From Pontibacter lucknowensis (lineage in GTDB: Bacteria > Bacteroidota > Bacteroidia > Cytophagales > Hymenobacteraceae): DNA of 64,000 bases. A program made the translations under genes and the position numbers. Below are positions 7,222 through 17,087 of the stretch, piece by piece; position 1 is the first letter of the stretch, and every line of letters begins with the position of its first letter. Below the pieces are notes generated by a model. It was not told the DNA's origin and made no database searches. It worked only from the letters and a program-made list of their open reading frames with translations. The stretch spans positions 372,001 through 436,000 of the forward strand of contig NZ_FTNM01000004.1 in assembly GCF_900156415.1 (NCBI RefSeq), written 5' to 3'.

Positions 7222-9690
7222 TTAATAAACCACTGTAAATCTTCCATTATCATTCCGCACGACCATGCTGCGCACCTTATATCCAATCTGCGGATTAGCC
7301 GTGCCTTGCGGATCGAAGCGGGAAACAGGGTCGATGAACGAAGCGAAGTCTTCTCTTATATCAGTTCTTTTGTTGTTGAACCTGAAGCGGGTCTTGGCGT
7401 CAAAGCCGTGCAGCATCACTTTCACGTGGTTGAACTTCGTTTTAAAGTTACCTTCCACATCGCCGAAAGTGATTGTTTTGCGGCGTGGGTCGTAGGTGAT
7501 GGTGCGCTTGTAAAATGCGCCTTTCTGGTAGTCGTAGCTCTCGCCGTCGTCTTCGTAGTACACAAAGCTGTTGGCCACATCGCCGTGGTATACGTGTATG
7601 GTCAGCGTGTCAGTCGGCATCTCACCGGTGTGCTGCACCAGCGACTGCATCGGTATGATGCTGCTTTCTTTCACGTAGATCGGCAATCTGTTGTACTGCA
7701 CTCCGATCATCTCCTCGCGATTACCCTGCTTCACTTCGCCGGTCCAGAGGTCGTACCACTTGCCGCGCGGGAAGTATACCTTGCCGTAGTTCTTCGTGCT
7801 CTCAAAGGGCATGATCAGGAAGGCCTTACCGAACTGGAACTGCGAGTCAAACTCGCCATTGTATACCTTGTCGTCGTGGGTATAGTCGATGGCCAGTGTG
7901 CGCATGAGCGGGTGTCCGGACTGGGTGGACTCGTACATATTAGAGTAGATGTACGGCATCAGGCGGTAGCGCAGGTTAATGAAATTGCGGGCGATCTCAG
8001 TCACCTCTTCGCCAAAGGCCCAAGGCTCGGCCGAGCGGGTGTTCACGCCGGTGTGGTTACGGAAATAAGGGGTGAAAGCCCCCAGCTGAATCCAGCGGGC
8101 AAAAAGACCTACCGGCGCGTTACCCGTGAAGCCGCCGATGTCCATCGCAGAGAAGGAAACACCTGTTACGCCGAGGCTATTAAGCAAACGGATACCTAAG
8201 AGCATGTGACTATCTTCGGCGCGGTTGTCACCGGTCCAGATGGCGGAGTAGCGCTGCGAACCGGAATAGCCGGCACGGGAGAGGATAAACGGACGCTTGT
8301 TGGGCATGTGCTGGCGGGCACCTTCGTAGCTGGCGCGGGCCATCTGCAGCCCATACACGTTGCGACCCTCTTTGTGGGTAGTGATGTTGCCCTCGAAATT
8401 AAAGAGCACGTTGTTCGGCATTTTCTGACCCCATGTGGCGATCTCGTTCATGTCGTTCCAGAAGCCGTCCACGTTGGTGTCGGCAAAGAACTTGATCTCT
8501 TTTTTCCACCACTCACGGCCTTTCTCGCTCGTGAAATCAGGGAAGTGCGTCCAGCCCGGCCATACCTCGCCGGCGTAGTATTTACCATCCGGGTACTTCA
8601 GGAACACATCGTCTTTCACACCACGTTCATAGGCGCCGTAGCCTTCTTCGATCTTGATGCCCGGGTCCACGATCACAGTGGTTCTAAAGCCCATATCCTT
8701 GAGCTTTTTGTTCATAGTAGCCGGATCCGGGAAGCGCGATTTATCCCAGGTGAAGAGTTTGTAGGCATCCATGTAGTGGATGTCTAGCGTGATGCCGTCG
8801 GCAGGTATACGCTTCTCACGCAGGGTTTGCGCAATGCGGAAAACCTCCGTCTCCGGATAGTAGGAATAGCGGTTCTGCTGGTAACCCAGACTCCAGAGCG
8901 GCGGCAGTTCCATACGGCCGGTCAGGAAGGTATAGCTCCCGATGATGTCGGCCAGTTTGGTGTGGTAGAAGAAGTAGTAATCCATCTCGCCGCCCTGTGC
9001 CCCGAAGGAGGAGAAGCGGTCGTTGCTGGCGCCGAAGTTGAAATCACTCTGGTAGCTGTTATCGAAGAAGATGCCGTAATTGAGACCGTTGTGTATCCCG
9101 ATGTAAAAAGGAAAAGTGGTATACAGCGGATCCTGATTGGTGGTATAGGCGTAGGCGTCGGTGTTCCAGTTGGTATAGCCGCTGCCACGGCGGTCGAGTC
9201 CGCCGGTTTTTTCACCTAAGCCGATGAAGCGCTCACCTTTCTGCATCTTTTTGTAGGTGGTCACTTCCTCGCCGATCCAGGAGGTGGTCAGGCCTTCCTC
9301 ATCCTGGTTGATCACTTTGCCATCGCGGGTCAGGAAAGCTACCGAGAAGGGGTTCTTGGTGATGCGCGCCTGCAGGGAGTCCGTCAGGATGGTAACCTCT
9401 TTATCATTCTGCGTGATGTTCACCTTGGTTTGCTGCGGCTGCGTAACCACGGCGTAGGAAAAGTCTTTGCCAAGCGGCTGCTTGTCCATGCGCACGCGCA
9501 CCACGGTTGGGGTATAGACCGTCACTTCCACGTGGTTATTCCGGTCGGTGGTCAGGCTTACTTTCTGTCCGGAGATGTTGACATTGTTCACGGAGCCGAC
9601 TTCTCTGATCGGGCTGTTCTGCGCATACGATGGCAGGTATAGCGCCGTGGTCAGCAGGAGGGCAGCCAGCGCTTTGTAGAAAATCTTCAT
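7222..9690 (-). CDS. GH31 alpha-glucosidase, secreted
   Basis: Releases glucose (or xylose in some relatives) from the non-reducing ends of alpha-linked oligosaccharides; in this locus maltooligosaccharides are the likely substrate. The 822-residue protein starts with a Sec signal peptide (ALLLTTALYLPSYAQ, cleavage near residue 24). The GH31 N-terminal beta domain is followed by a barrel carrying the nucleophile motif FWNDMNE near residue 412 and the acid/base segment WTGDNRAEDSH near 487. The C-terminal beta domains include YYEDDGESYDY. Length fits the family. It follows the susE gene after a 145-base gap that contains a strong hairpin at 9735-9773, and precedes the GH13 gene. Confidence 0.93.
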   Translation of the reverse strand: MKIFYKALAALLLTTALYLPSYAQNSPIREVGSVNNVNISGQKVSLTTDRNNHVEVTVYTPTVVRVRMDKQPLGKDFSYAVVTQPQQTKVNITQNDKEVTILTDSLQARITKNPFSVAFLTRDGKVINQDEEGLTTSWIGEEVTTYKKMQKGERFIGLGEKTGGLDRRGSGYTNWNTDAYAYTTNQDPLYTTFPFYIGIHNGLNYGIFFDNSYQSDFNFGASNDRFSSFGAQGGEMDYYFFYHTKLADIIGSYTFLTGRMELPPLWSLGYQQNRYSYYPETEVFRIAQTLREKRIPADGITLDIHYMDAYKLFTWDKSRFPDPATMNKKLKDMGFRTTVIVDPGIKIEEGYGAYERGVKDDVFLKYPDGKYYAGEVWPGWTHFPDFTSEKGREWWKKEIKFFADTNVDGFWNDMNEIATWGQKMPNNVLFNFEGNITTHKEGRNVYGLQMARASYEGARQHMPNKRPFILSRAGYSGSQRYSAIWTGDNRAEDSHMLLGIRLLNSLGVTGVSFSAMDIGGFTGNAPVGLFARWIQLGAFTPYFRNHTGVNTRSAEPWAFGEEVTEIARNFINLRYRLMPYIYSNMYESTQSGHPLMRTLAIDYTHDDKVYNGEFDSQFQFGKAFLIMPFESTKNYGKVYFPRGKWYDLWTGEVKQGNREEMIGVQYNRLPIYVKESSIIPMQSLVQHTGEMPTDTLTIHVYHGDVANSFVYYEDDGESYDYQKGAFYKRTITYDPRRKTITFGDVEGNFKTKFNHVKVMLHGFDAKTRFRFNNKRTDIREDFASFIDPVSRFDPQGTANPQIGYKVRSMVVRNDNGRFTVVY

Positions 9691-9734
9691 AGGGAGATTT
9701 TTGCTGAAAGGTTGAAAACAAAAGGTCTTTATAT

Positions 9735-9773
9735 AGCAAACCCGGCCAAGCGAGACAGCCTGCCGGGTTTGCT
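9735..9773 (-). terminator. hairpin between susE and the GH31 gene (partial terminator or processing site)
   Basis: AGCAAACCCGGC at 9735-9746 pairs perfectly with GCCGGGTTTGCT at 9762-9773, giving a 12-bp stem. In the direction of transcription (leftwards) the stem is followed by TATATAAAG rather than a strong U-tract. It may therefore be a partial terminator or an mRNA processing or stability element that lets the binding-protein genes and the enzyme genes be expressed at different levels. Confidence 0.6.
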
Positions 9774-9835
9774 TAATTTAAAAATGCAGTTCGCAGCAGT
9801 ATGCTTCTATAAAGTTTTTGCGCGATCCTGGCATC

Positions 9836-10879
9836 TTAAAGTTTGGTCAGGGAGTAGGTGTAGTTACCCGGATTCGCCAGATTGAGCACTACTTCATAAT
9901 CTCCGGCTTCCTCTATCTTGATGTTGGCCGCGCCATACTCCAGGCTAGCGTCAGCATTGTCGTCACCTAAGTTTATATCCCAGGCATCGTTAGCTCTGAA
10001 CTTGATCTCGCCAACAGACAGTTTTAAGGTTCCTTTCCATACCTGCTCCGTGGCATTGTATGACAGGTCCTGGTCAGAATCCCAGCCACCTGCAGTCGCA
10101 TCCCCAATTACACCCCAGGTCGTTCTGATGGCTTCCCAAGTCATCTGGTTGGTATTGGCCTTGAGTAGGTAGTAGCCCGTGCCGTTCACTACTAAATTGT
10201 CCCCTTTTTCTGTCAGTGTTCCTTTGTTGCCGCTGCTGGTGCCGCCGAAGTCATTGTCCCAGTTAGGCTCAGGCGTAAACTTAAAGTTTGTCTGAGCCTC
10301 CGGGAAGTTCACATAACCTTCATACACACCATTATCATTCACAGATGATACCTTTGGTGCCTCGCCTGGGTTCCAGCCCTGGTGGCTGCCCGGTACCCAC
10401 AGCGATACATACTCGATGATGTCGAGGAACGGCGTTACGTTGAAAGAAACTACGTTGGAATAAGCTGGTGTTACACTCTCTGCCACAGAAGATCGGACAC
10501 GTGCCTGTATGGTGCCTTCGTTGTTTGGCGCCAGGCCCAGCTGCGTGGCCAGGGTGTTCAACTCCGCTACGGTCAAGGTTCTGCTCGTTGTGCCAGATGT
10601 TGCTTCTATTTCTCTGGCTTCTTCAAAGTCACCACCTTCTGCAATAAACTGCAAGGTATAGGTAACAGCTGCCTGATAGCCGTAATCAGCGGCTGTCCAG
10701 TTCATGGTTATCGCATCTTCCCCTTTTGTTTCTGCTGTCAACTCCACACTGTTTTCAGTGGCAGCAAGGGTAGGAGCAGCACCAGGGCGCAGTACCAGCC
10801 GCTCTTCGTCTTTCTCGCAAGAGAACAGCACCAGCGACATAAGGCACAGGGTAAATAATTTATTTATCGTGCTTTTCAT
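9836..10879 (-). CDS. susE: SusE-like outer-membrane starch-binding lipoprotein
   Basis: A surface lipoprotein thought to bind starch and assist SusC/SusD. I place the start at the ATG at 10879, because the five-codon extension to 10894 begins with TTG; the ATG is followed by a signal peptide and lipobox LFSC (Cys21). Residues about 25-130 form the Ig-like N-terminal domain of SusE proteins (TMNWTAADYGYQAAVTYTLQ). Two tandem starch-binding-type modules follow, starting near YVSLWVPGSHQGWNP and TTWGVIGDATAGGWDSDQ. The protein ends in YTYSLTKL. It lies just after susD, with a hairpin in the gap. The identification is strong; ligand preference is inferred from the locus. Confidence 0.88.
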   Translation of the reverse strand: MKSTINKLFTLCLMSLVLFSCEKDEERLVLRPGAAPTLAATENSVELTAETKGEDAITMNWTAADYGYQAAVTYTLQFIAEGGDFEEAREIEATSGTTSRTLTVAELNTLATQLGLAPNNEGTIQARVRSSVAESVTPAYSNVVSFNVTPFLDIIEYVSLWVPGSHQGWNPGEAPKVSSVNDNGVYEGYVNFPEAQTNFKFTPEPNWDNDFGGTSSGNKGTLTEKGDNLVVNGTGYYLLKANTNQMTWEAIRTTWGVIGDATAGGWDSDQDLSYNATEQVWKGTLKLSVGEIKFRANDAWDINLGDDNADASLEYGAANIKIEEAGDYEVVLNLANPGNYTYSLTKL

Positions 10880-10910
10880 ATTTGATGATTTCAAAATGTG
10901 ATGTATCTAT

Positions 10911-10944
10911 CCGGAAGCTGACCCCATTAGAGACCAGCTTCCGG
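10911..10944 (-). other. stem-loop between susD and susE
   Basis: CCGGAAGCTG at 10911-10920 and CAGCTTCCGG at 10935-10944 form a perfect 10-bp stem with a 14-base loop, in the 75-base gap between the susD stop and the susE start. There is no U-tract in the direction of transcription, so I read it as an intra-operon mRNA stability or processing element. Confidence 0.55.
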
Positions 10945-10954
10945 TCTGTTCAGA

Positions 10955-12580
10955 TTATCGTGTATAGCCCGGGTTCTGTGTCAGGTTCGGGTTGGCGGTC
11001 AGGTCCGTGCTTGGGATTGGGTACAGTCGGCGGAATTCCTCCACACCTCTTCCTTCCGGAACGGCACCTTTCCATGGCCACACATAAGTAGCCGACGTGA
11101 ATCTGTTGAAGCGGATCAGGTCTGTTCTGCGGTGACCTTCCCATTTCAATTCACGGGCACGCTCGTTGATAATGAAGTCCAGCGTCAACTGTCCCTGGCT
11201 GATCGCACCACCGTTGCCTCGCACATTGCCAGTTGCATCTGTATAGGCACGGCGACGCAGTTGGTTTACGTAGTCAAGTGCGTCAGCTGCAGAACCACCG
11301 CCGCCACGTAGCACAGCCTCAGCATACATCAGGTATACATCAGCCAGGCGGAACATTGGGAAGTCAGTGTCCGGGTGGTTGCCACTCGGGTCAGAACCTG
11401 CCTGACCTGCTCTGTTCACGTTTTTGAATTTCGTGATCGGGTAGCCGTCTGTGAAAGTGAAAATGTCAGCGATCTCCAGGTTCTGTCCGTCGGTATGGAA
11501 CATGGCGCGCTCATCCGGTGTGGCATTGGTGCTCGGGAAGAGCTCGACAATGTTCTTGGTCGTGCGCAGACCACCCCAGCCACCGTTGATGCCAAAAGCA
11601 GCTGCATTCATGTTGCCGCCGACTGGCGCATGTACCAGGTAAGTCATACCGCCCCAGGTTGTGGTGCGCAGACCGTCAAACGTGATCGGGAAAATGATCT
11701 CGCTTGAGGTATGGTTGTCAGCAAGGAACAGGTTGCCGTATTCTGCCTCCAGTTGGTAGCGACCAGAGTCGATCACGCGGCGGGAGTAGGTTACAGCATC
11801 TGCGTAACGGCCCTGGCCGGTGTAAACCTCCGCATTCAGGTATAGCTTGGCAAGCAGCGTCCAGGCTGCTGCCTTGTCAGCTCTGCCGTATTCAAATCCG
11901 GGTTCGCCCAGTTCACTCTCAATGGCCAGCAGCTCGCTCTCCACATAGCTGAACAGGTCGGCGCGTGTCGTCTGCTCCGGGAAGAAAGAACCTACACGGT
12001 CCTGCTCAGTCACGAAAGGCACGTTGCCATACAGGTCGAGCGCATGCCAATAGCTCAGAGCGCGCAGGAAGCGGGCTTCAGCACGGTAGCGTCTGGCTTC
12101 TTCCAGGTTCGCACCTGTGATGCCACGCTCGCTTAGCTGGGCATCCTGTGTCTCGCGGATAAACTCGTTTGTAAGCGATACCTGGTAGAAAATACGGTTG
12201 TAAAGTGCGCGCAGGAATTCGTTGGCCGGTGTCCAGTCCATGTCATGCAGGTCGCGCAGGGTACCGTCGTTCCAGGCAATGATCGCCTCGTCAGTCGACA
12301 GCTCCTGGGCCTGCCAGTACTGGCGCAGGTAGTTGGAGAAGCCCTCGTCGATACCGCTGATGTCAGGACGACCAGCAGGGCCCTGCTGACCTGTCACCGC
12401 GTAGCCGGCATACATTTTGGCCAGGATGCTCTTGTAGTTGGCGAAGTCACGATACACGTTAGCCGATACTACATCGTACTTCGGCTCTATGTCCAGACTG
12501 TGGTCGCAGGAAGCAGCAGACAGGGAAAGGACGCCTGCCAGTGCTATGTTTCTTATGTTTCTGAAATTCAGAGTTTTCAT
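10955..12580 (-). CDS. susD: SusD/RagB-family nutrient-binding lipoprotein
   Basis: A surface-exposed glycan-binding lid protein that pairs with SusC. The 541-residue protein has a lipoprotein signal (SAASC, Cys25). An N-terminal SusD-like segment (YRDFANYKSILAKMYAGYA) and a helical TPR scaffold follow, and the C-terminal RagB region contains INERARELKWEGHRRTDLIR, a hallmark of the family. It starts 11 bases after the susC stop codon, consistent with tight co-transcription. Its place beside GH13 and GH31 enzymes suggests a starch or maltodextrin ligand; that is inference. Confidence 0.95.
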   Translation of the reverse strand: MKTLNFRNIRNIALAGVLSLSAASCDHSLDIEPKYDVVSANVYRDFANYKSILAKMYAGYAVTGQQGPAGRPDISGIDEGFSNYLRQYWQAQELSTDEAIIAWNDGTLRDLHDMDWTPANEFLRALYNRIFYQVSLTNEFIRETQDAQLSERGITGANLEEARRYRAEARFLRALSYWHALDLYGNVPFVTEQDRVGSFFPEQTTRADLFSYVESELLAIESELGEPGFEYGRADKAAAWTLLAKLYLNAEVYTGQGRYADAVTYSRRVIDSGRYQLEAEYGNLFLADNHTSSEIIFPITFDGLRTTTWGGMTYLVHAPVGGNMNAAAFGINGGWGGLRTTKNIVELFPSTNATPDERAMFHTDGQNLEIADIFTFTDGYPITKFKNVNRAGQAGSDPSGNHPDTDFPMFRLADVYLMYAEAVLRGGGGSAADALDYVNQLRRRAYTDATGNVRGNGGAISQGQLTLDFIINERARELKWEGHRRTDLIRFNRFTSATYVWPWKGAVPEGRGVEEFRRLYPIPSTDLTANPNLTQNPGYTR

Positions 12581-12591
12581 GGTTGGATGAA

Positions 12592-15500
12592 TTAAAGATT
12601 AACAGTCAGACCTAAGGTATAAACACGCGGCCTAGGGTAGAAGTTATTGTCTATACCGCTGGCAATCTCAGGATCAAGACCGTTGTATTTGGTGATCACG
12701 AACAGGTTCTGGATGTTGGCGTTCAGTCGCAGATTCGCTTTCTCGTTGAAGATGCGGCCCACGTTGTAACCAAAGTTGATGTTCTCCATGCGCAGGAACG
12801 AAGCGTTCTCCATGTAGTAGTCGGAGAACAGCTGGTAGTTCATGAAGTTAGTCTCCAGTACGTTTGGCGACACGTTGGTCAGGTAGCCCGGGAACATGAA
12901 GGAACGGTAAGCGCCGTTGTTCGAGTACACGTTGTTATACATGTAGTTGCCCACGCTGCCACGCATCACCAGGCCCAGGTCGAAGTTGCCGTAGGTCAGG
13001 TTGGTGTTGAAGCCCAGGAAGAAATCCGGCTCCGGCTTTTTGTAGCGGTAGCGGTCCGCTTCGCTGATCACACCGTCTTCGTTCAGGTCGGCATACAGGC
13101 CTTCGATCGGGTTACCCTGCTCGTCATATACCTGCTTGTACACATAGAATACATCCGGCGCGTAACCTACCGTTCTGATCTGGATGTTGTTACCCACACC
13201 ACCGGCAATTCCGCCTACAGGGTAGCCTTCAAAGTTAGGATCTTCGATCTTGCTCAGGTTGGTGATCTCACGCTTCTGATAAGTACCGTTGATGCCGATG
13301 CTCCAGTTCACCTTGTCGGTGCTGATCGCCACATAGTTCAGCGCTGCTTCCAGACCTCTAGTCTCCAGATTACCTACGTTTGTTACCAGCTCGTTCACCA
13401 GGTTGGTACCTGCAGGTATAGAGATCAGGGCTAGTAGGTCGCGGGTGTCTTTGAAGAAATAGTCGAGGCTACCATTCACTCTGTTGTTGGCAAAGCCAAA
13501 GTCAATACCTGCGTTGTAAGTAGTTGTTTCCTCCCATTTTAAGTCTGCATCGTAACCTTCTGGACGGAGCAGGTTGTAAAACTGATTGCCAAACTGGTAC
13601 TGTGCTGTGTTGTCACTTGGTGAGTAACGAGCCAGGTATGGGAAGTATTCTCTTTGATTTGACCTCCCAATTATATCCTGCTGACCTGTAACACCTACAC
13701 CTAAACGAAGCTTCAGTTCGGACACAGCCGGAGAGTTTCTCAGGAAAGCTTCCTCGTTTATTCTCCAGGCCAGTGCTAACGCTGGGAAGGTGCCCCAACG
13801 AACTTCGTCACCAAAGCGTGATGTACCATCGCGGCGCACTGTTGCTGTCAGGATGTAACGGTCAAGGAGCACATAGTTGAGTCGACCAAAGTAGGAGCGC
13901 AGACGGTAGAAATCGTTTCTTGGACGTGGGTCCTCTTCTATTGGTACGCCTTCTGCGTTAGTAGGTGTAAAAGGAGGGATCTCCGTTTCAAACTCCTGGA
14001 AAGAGTAACCTGCTGTCGCATCGATGCGGCTGTTGATACCGGTCAGGTCTTTCACATAGTTCAGGTAGAAGTCAACCAGACTGTTTTTCTTCTCCTGCTC
14101 GTACTGCGTTCTTCTGCCGTTGTTTGGAGCTTCCGGAGCAAAAGTAGCCGGATAGAAAGTAGAACCACTGCTGTTGGAGCGGTCAAAGCCCAAGTTGAGG
14201 TTTGCTCGCAGGTCAGGCAGGAAGTGGAGCTTATAGTCCAGCTGCACGTTACCAATGTGGCGTTTCACTTCGCCGCGGTCGTCACGCTGCTCCAGCATAC
14301 TCACCGGGTTGCGGGTAGCCAGCGGGTTGTAGCGTCCGTTGGCATCCAGCCACTGGAAGTAGCCGCCAAACTGGTCGCTGCCAGACATAACAGGCTGCGT
14401 TGGGTCCATGGCCACGGCCGCCCCGATGGCGCCTTCGTCAGCGAACTTGCTGTTGGTGATGGCTCCTTTGTAATTCAGGTTTACAGTCAGGTGATCGTCC
14501 AGGAAACGCGGGTTCAGGTTCACACCGATCGAACCACGCTTAAATTCGCCGGTGCGCAACACGCCGTCCTGGTTCAGGTAGCCCAGTGACACGCGGTAAG
14601 GCAGCATGCCTACCGAACCCCCTACGCTCAGGTTATTGTCAGTAGTGTAGGCTGTCTGGTAGATCTGGTCCTGCCAGTCGGTATTGGCATTGCCCAGCAG
14701 TGCGATCTGTGAAGGCGTGCCCTGCTCGTTCACTACCCTGCGGAACTCGTCGGCTGAGAGTACATCAACCGTTTTACCCACTTTGGAAAGTGAGTGCTGG
14801 GTTGTAAAAGTAACCCCGAGCTTTTGGCCGGCTGTGCCTTTTTTGGTGGTGATGATGATCACACCGTTGGAAGCACGTGAACCGTAAATGGCCGTAGCGG
14901 AAGCGTCTTTCAGGATGTTGAAAGTCTCGATATCATTCGGGTTGAGGAAGCTCAGTGGGTTGGCAGCTCCTGATACATCTGAATTTTCGAGCGGCACACC
15001 GTCGATCACGATAAGCGGATCGTTGCTGGCGTTAAGCGATGCACCACCACGGATGCGGATACGGCTTCCGGAACCTGGCGCACCGCCGTTTGGTGTGATC
15101 TGCACACCGGCCACTTTGCCTTGTATCAATTGCTCAGGCGTCGTGATCTGGCCCTGCACAAAATCCTCAGAAGTTACCTGTGTTACAGCGCCTGAGATAT
15201 CGGTTTTACGCTGGGTACCATAACCAACCACAACCACTTCCTGCAGCGCCTGCGCGTCGGTGCGCATGGTCACGTTCACCGTGGCCTGATTGCCGATGGC
15301 TACTTCCTGTGTTGTATAGCCGATGAAAGAAAACACAAGCGAACCACCAGATGCCGGCACAGGCAGGGTGAATTCGCCGTTTGCGTTGGTAGAAGTGCCG
15401 CGGGTGGTGCCTTTAAGCACAACCGTTACGCCTGGCAGTGTTTCGCCGTTCTCGTCTACTACACGGCCGCTTACAGTTACATCCTGTCGCACTTCAGTGC

Positions 15501-15897
15501 GGGGTTTGGCTACGGCGGTTGTTGCGGTGGCTGCGGCAGGACGTGCTTTCGAAATGATGTACACGCCTTTTACTTTCTTATATGCCAGGTTATTGCTGGC
15601 CAGGGTAGTGCCCAGGAACTCGTCCACATTCTGCACGCCGTTCTTTTGCTCCGGCACGATCAGTTGCAGGTCATCGGCCAGGCTTGCCTGGTAAGAGAAC
15701 TGTATGCCGTGCGAATCTTTCAGCTCGCTGAGCAAATCCTTGAGCGACTTGCCCGTCAGGGCCTGTCCGGCGTTATGGTTCACTGCAAGGTTCGGACCTG
15801 GGCCCGGATAACCCTGAGCGGTCCCCGGTACCTGGAAGCAGCACAGCGCTACTGCCAGACCCAAGGATCGTAGTCTCTTGGTAGATTTATTTGACAT
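12592..15897 (-). CDS. susC: SusC/RagA-family TonB-dependent receptor with N-terminal STN domain
   Basis: An outer-membrane TonB-dependent transporter that imports oligosaccharides delivered by SusD. The 1101 residues comprise a signal peptide, an STN signalling domain at about 45-115 (LKDLLSELKDSHGIQFSYQ), a carboxypeptidase-regulatory-like beta domain at about 140-215 (VSGRVVDENGETLPGVTVV), a plug at about 225-345 with VVVVGYGTQRKTDISGA and GSRASNGVIIITTKKG, and a 22-strand barrel. The STN domain is the part that contacts a FecR anti-sigma factor, and the fecR-like gene lies 15 bases upstream. The receptor is thus expected both to import its ligand and to signal for its own expression. Confidence 0.95.
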   Translation of the reverse strand: MSNKSTKRLRSLGLAVALCCFQVPGTAQGYPGPGPNLAVNHNAGQALTGKSLKDLLSELKDSHGIQFSYQASLADDLQLIVPEQKNGVQNVDEFLGTTLASNNLAYKKVKGVYIISKARPAAATATTAVAKPRTEVRQDVTVSGRVVDENGETLPGVTVVLKGTTRGTSTNANGEFTLPVPASGGSLVFSFIGYTTQEVAIGNQATVNVTMRTDAQALQEVVVVGYGTQRKTDISGAVTQVTSEDFVQGQITTPEQLIQGKVAGVQITPNGGAPGSGSRIRIRGGASLNASNDPLIVIDGVPLENSDVSGAANPLSFLNPNDIETFNILKDASATAIYGSRASNGVIIITTKKGTAGQKLGVTFTTQHSLSKVGKTVDVLSADEFRRVVNEQGTPSQIALLGNANTDWQDQIYQTAYTTDNNLSVGGSVGMLPYRVSLGYLNQDGVLRTGEFKRGSIGVNLNPRFLDDHLTVNLNYKGAITNSKFADEGAIGAAVAMDPTQPVMSGSDQFGGYFQWLDANGRYNPLATRNPVSMLEQRDDRGEVKRHIGNVQLDYKLHFLPDLRANLNLGFDRSNSSGSTFYPATFAPEAPNNGRRTQYEQEKKNSLVDFYLNYVKDLTGINSRIDATAGYSFQEFETEIPPFTPTNAEGVPIEEDPRPRNDFYRLRSYFGRLNYVLLDRYILTATVRRDGTSRFGDEVRWGTFPALALAWRINEEAFLRNSPAVSELKLRLGVGVTGQQDIIGRSNQREYFPYLARYSPSDNTAQYQFGNQFYNLLRPEGYDADLKWEETTTYNAGIDFGFANNRVNGSLDYFFKDTRDLLALISIPAGTNLVNELVTNVGNLETRGLEAALNYVAISTDKVNWSIGINGTYQKREITNLSKIEDPNFEGYPVGGIAGGVGNNIQIRTVGYAPDVFYVYKQVYDEQGNPIEGLYADLNEDGVISEADRYRYKKPEPDFFLGFNTNLTYGNFDLGLVMRGSVGNYMYNNVYSNNGAYRSFMFPGYLTNVSPNVLETNFMNYQLFSDYYMENASFLRMENINFGYNVGRIFNEKANLRLNANIQNLFVITKYNGLDPEIASGIDNNFYPRPRVYTLGLTVNL

Positions 15898-15912
15898 AGA
15901 TATGAGGTTAAT

Positions 15913-16947
15913 TTATAGTGAGCTTATGTATATAGTTTTCTCTTTTTGGGTCACCTTCAGGTCAAAGGTCTCTGCCAGTGTGTTGACAATGTCTTCCGGG
16001 CCTTTTACATCCAGAAAAGCAGTGACACGCTGCTCCGAGAGGGCCTGGCTGCCAAACTCCACTCTGTAGCCATACTGTTGCTCCACGAGTGTGCCTACTT
16101 CACGCAGGGTATAGTTGTCGAAGTATACCTTGTTATGCTGCCAGGCAGTGTACAGTTCCGGATCTACACGCCGATGGCTAAAGCCATGCGCTGCAGATAC
16201 TGTTATAAGATCGCCGGGTTGCATCTCCAGCTGTTTTGTTTCGCCATGTAGTGTGGTGCTCAAGTTCACTTTGCCGCTGGCCAGTACAACACGGTCTTCC
16301 TGATCGCGGTCGTATACGTTAAATTCCGTTCCCAGTACATTTATTTCAGTGCCTTTGCTGGTTGTTACGATAAACTGCTGTTTGTTAGCCTGTTGTGTTA
16401 CCGAGAAAAAAGCCTCGCCGCGCATCTGTACGGTTCGGGGTTCATCATCATTCCATTTTTCAGGAATAGTTATACTGGAATTAGCGTTAAGTACTATTAC
16501 GGATTTGTCAGAAAGTTGGATAATTCGCTTCTCGCCATAGGTAGTGGCGTAAGTCACCGGTTCGGACCTCTGGAGAGTGAAAAACAGGGCGGTAACAGCC
16601 AGCAAAACGACGATAACAGCCGCTGCAGACAGCCAGGTTGCACGGCTGCGGCCCCAGAGGGAGAACACGTGACCGCTGTCATTTCCGTTTTCCCGGTCCT
16701 GCTGCATGGCTTTCTGCAAATGCTCCCACACCAGCGCTGCATCTTCATCACAGCTGTGGTCAGCAGCCTGCTCCTGCGAGAGCAACAGCACTAAACGACG
16801 CGCCTCGGCTAGTTCCTGAGCCTTTTCAGGATACTGCTCCGCTATCTGAGTCCAGTGCAAGGTGCTTTTTTGCGTAGGGTATTTTACCCATTGTATAAAG
16901 TCATGGTCAGCTGCCAGTTCAGTTGCAGTAGCTGTTGCGTAGTTCAT
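15913..16947 (-). CDS. FecR-family anti-sigma factor
   Basis: An inner-membrane regulator that holds or activates an ECF sigma factor and is controlled by the STN domain of the adjacent receptor. It has 344 residues: a cytoplasmic N-terminal part to about 100, a single membrane helix at about 104-125 (WLSAAAVIVVLLAVTALFF), a FecR domain at about 130-225 (VTYATTYGEKRIIQLSDKS, GTEFNVYDR) and a C-terminal domain ending TQKEKTIYISSL, as in Bacteroidota FecR proteins. It sits between the sigma gene and susC, the classical order. The assignment is firm. Confidence 0.93.
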   Translation of the reverse strand: MNYATATATELAADHDFIQWVKYPTQKSTLHWTQIAEQYPEKAQELAEARRLVLLLSQEQAADHSCDEDAALVWEHLQKAMQQDRENGNDSGHVFSLWGRSRATWLSAAAVIVVLLAVTALFFTLQRSEPVTYATTYGEKRIIQLSDKSVIVLNANSSITIPEKWNDDEPRTVQMRGEAFFSVTQQANKQQFIVTTSKGTEINVLGTEFNVYDRDQEDRVVLASGKVNLSTTLHGETKQLEMQPGDLITVSAAHGFSHRRVDPELYTAWQHNKVYFDNYTLREVGTLVEQQYGYRVEFGSQALSEQRVTAFLDVKGPEDIVNTLAETFDLKVTQKEKTIYISSL

Positions 16948-17087
16948 GTCAGGCGTTTATTTGATGCAGTTTCAGCGTTTAGATGCGCTCTACATACAAT
17001 AGCCTGCTATTCGGGATATTATCCCTTCCTTGTGCGAAAAAAATAAAAATAAATTCTAAATGCTTGTGAACAAGCGAGATAGGTGGT

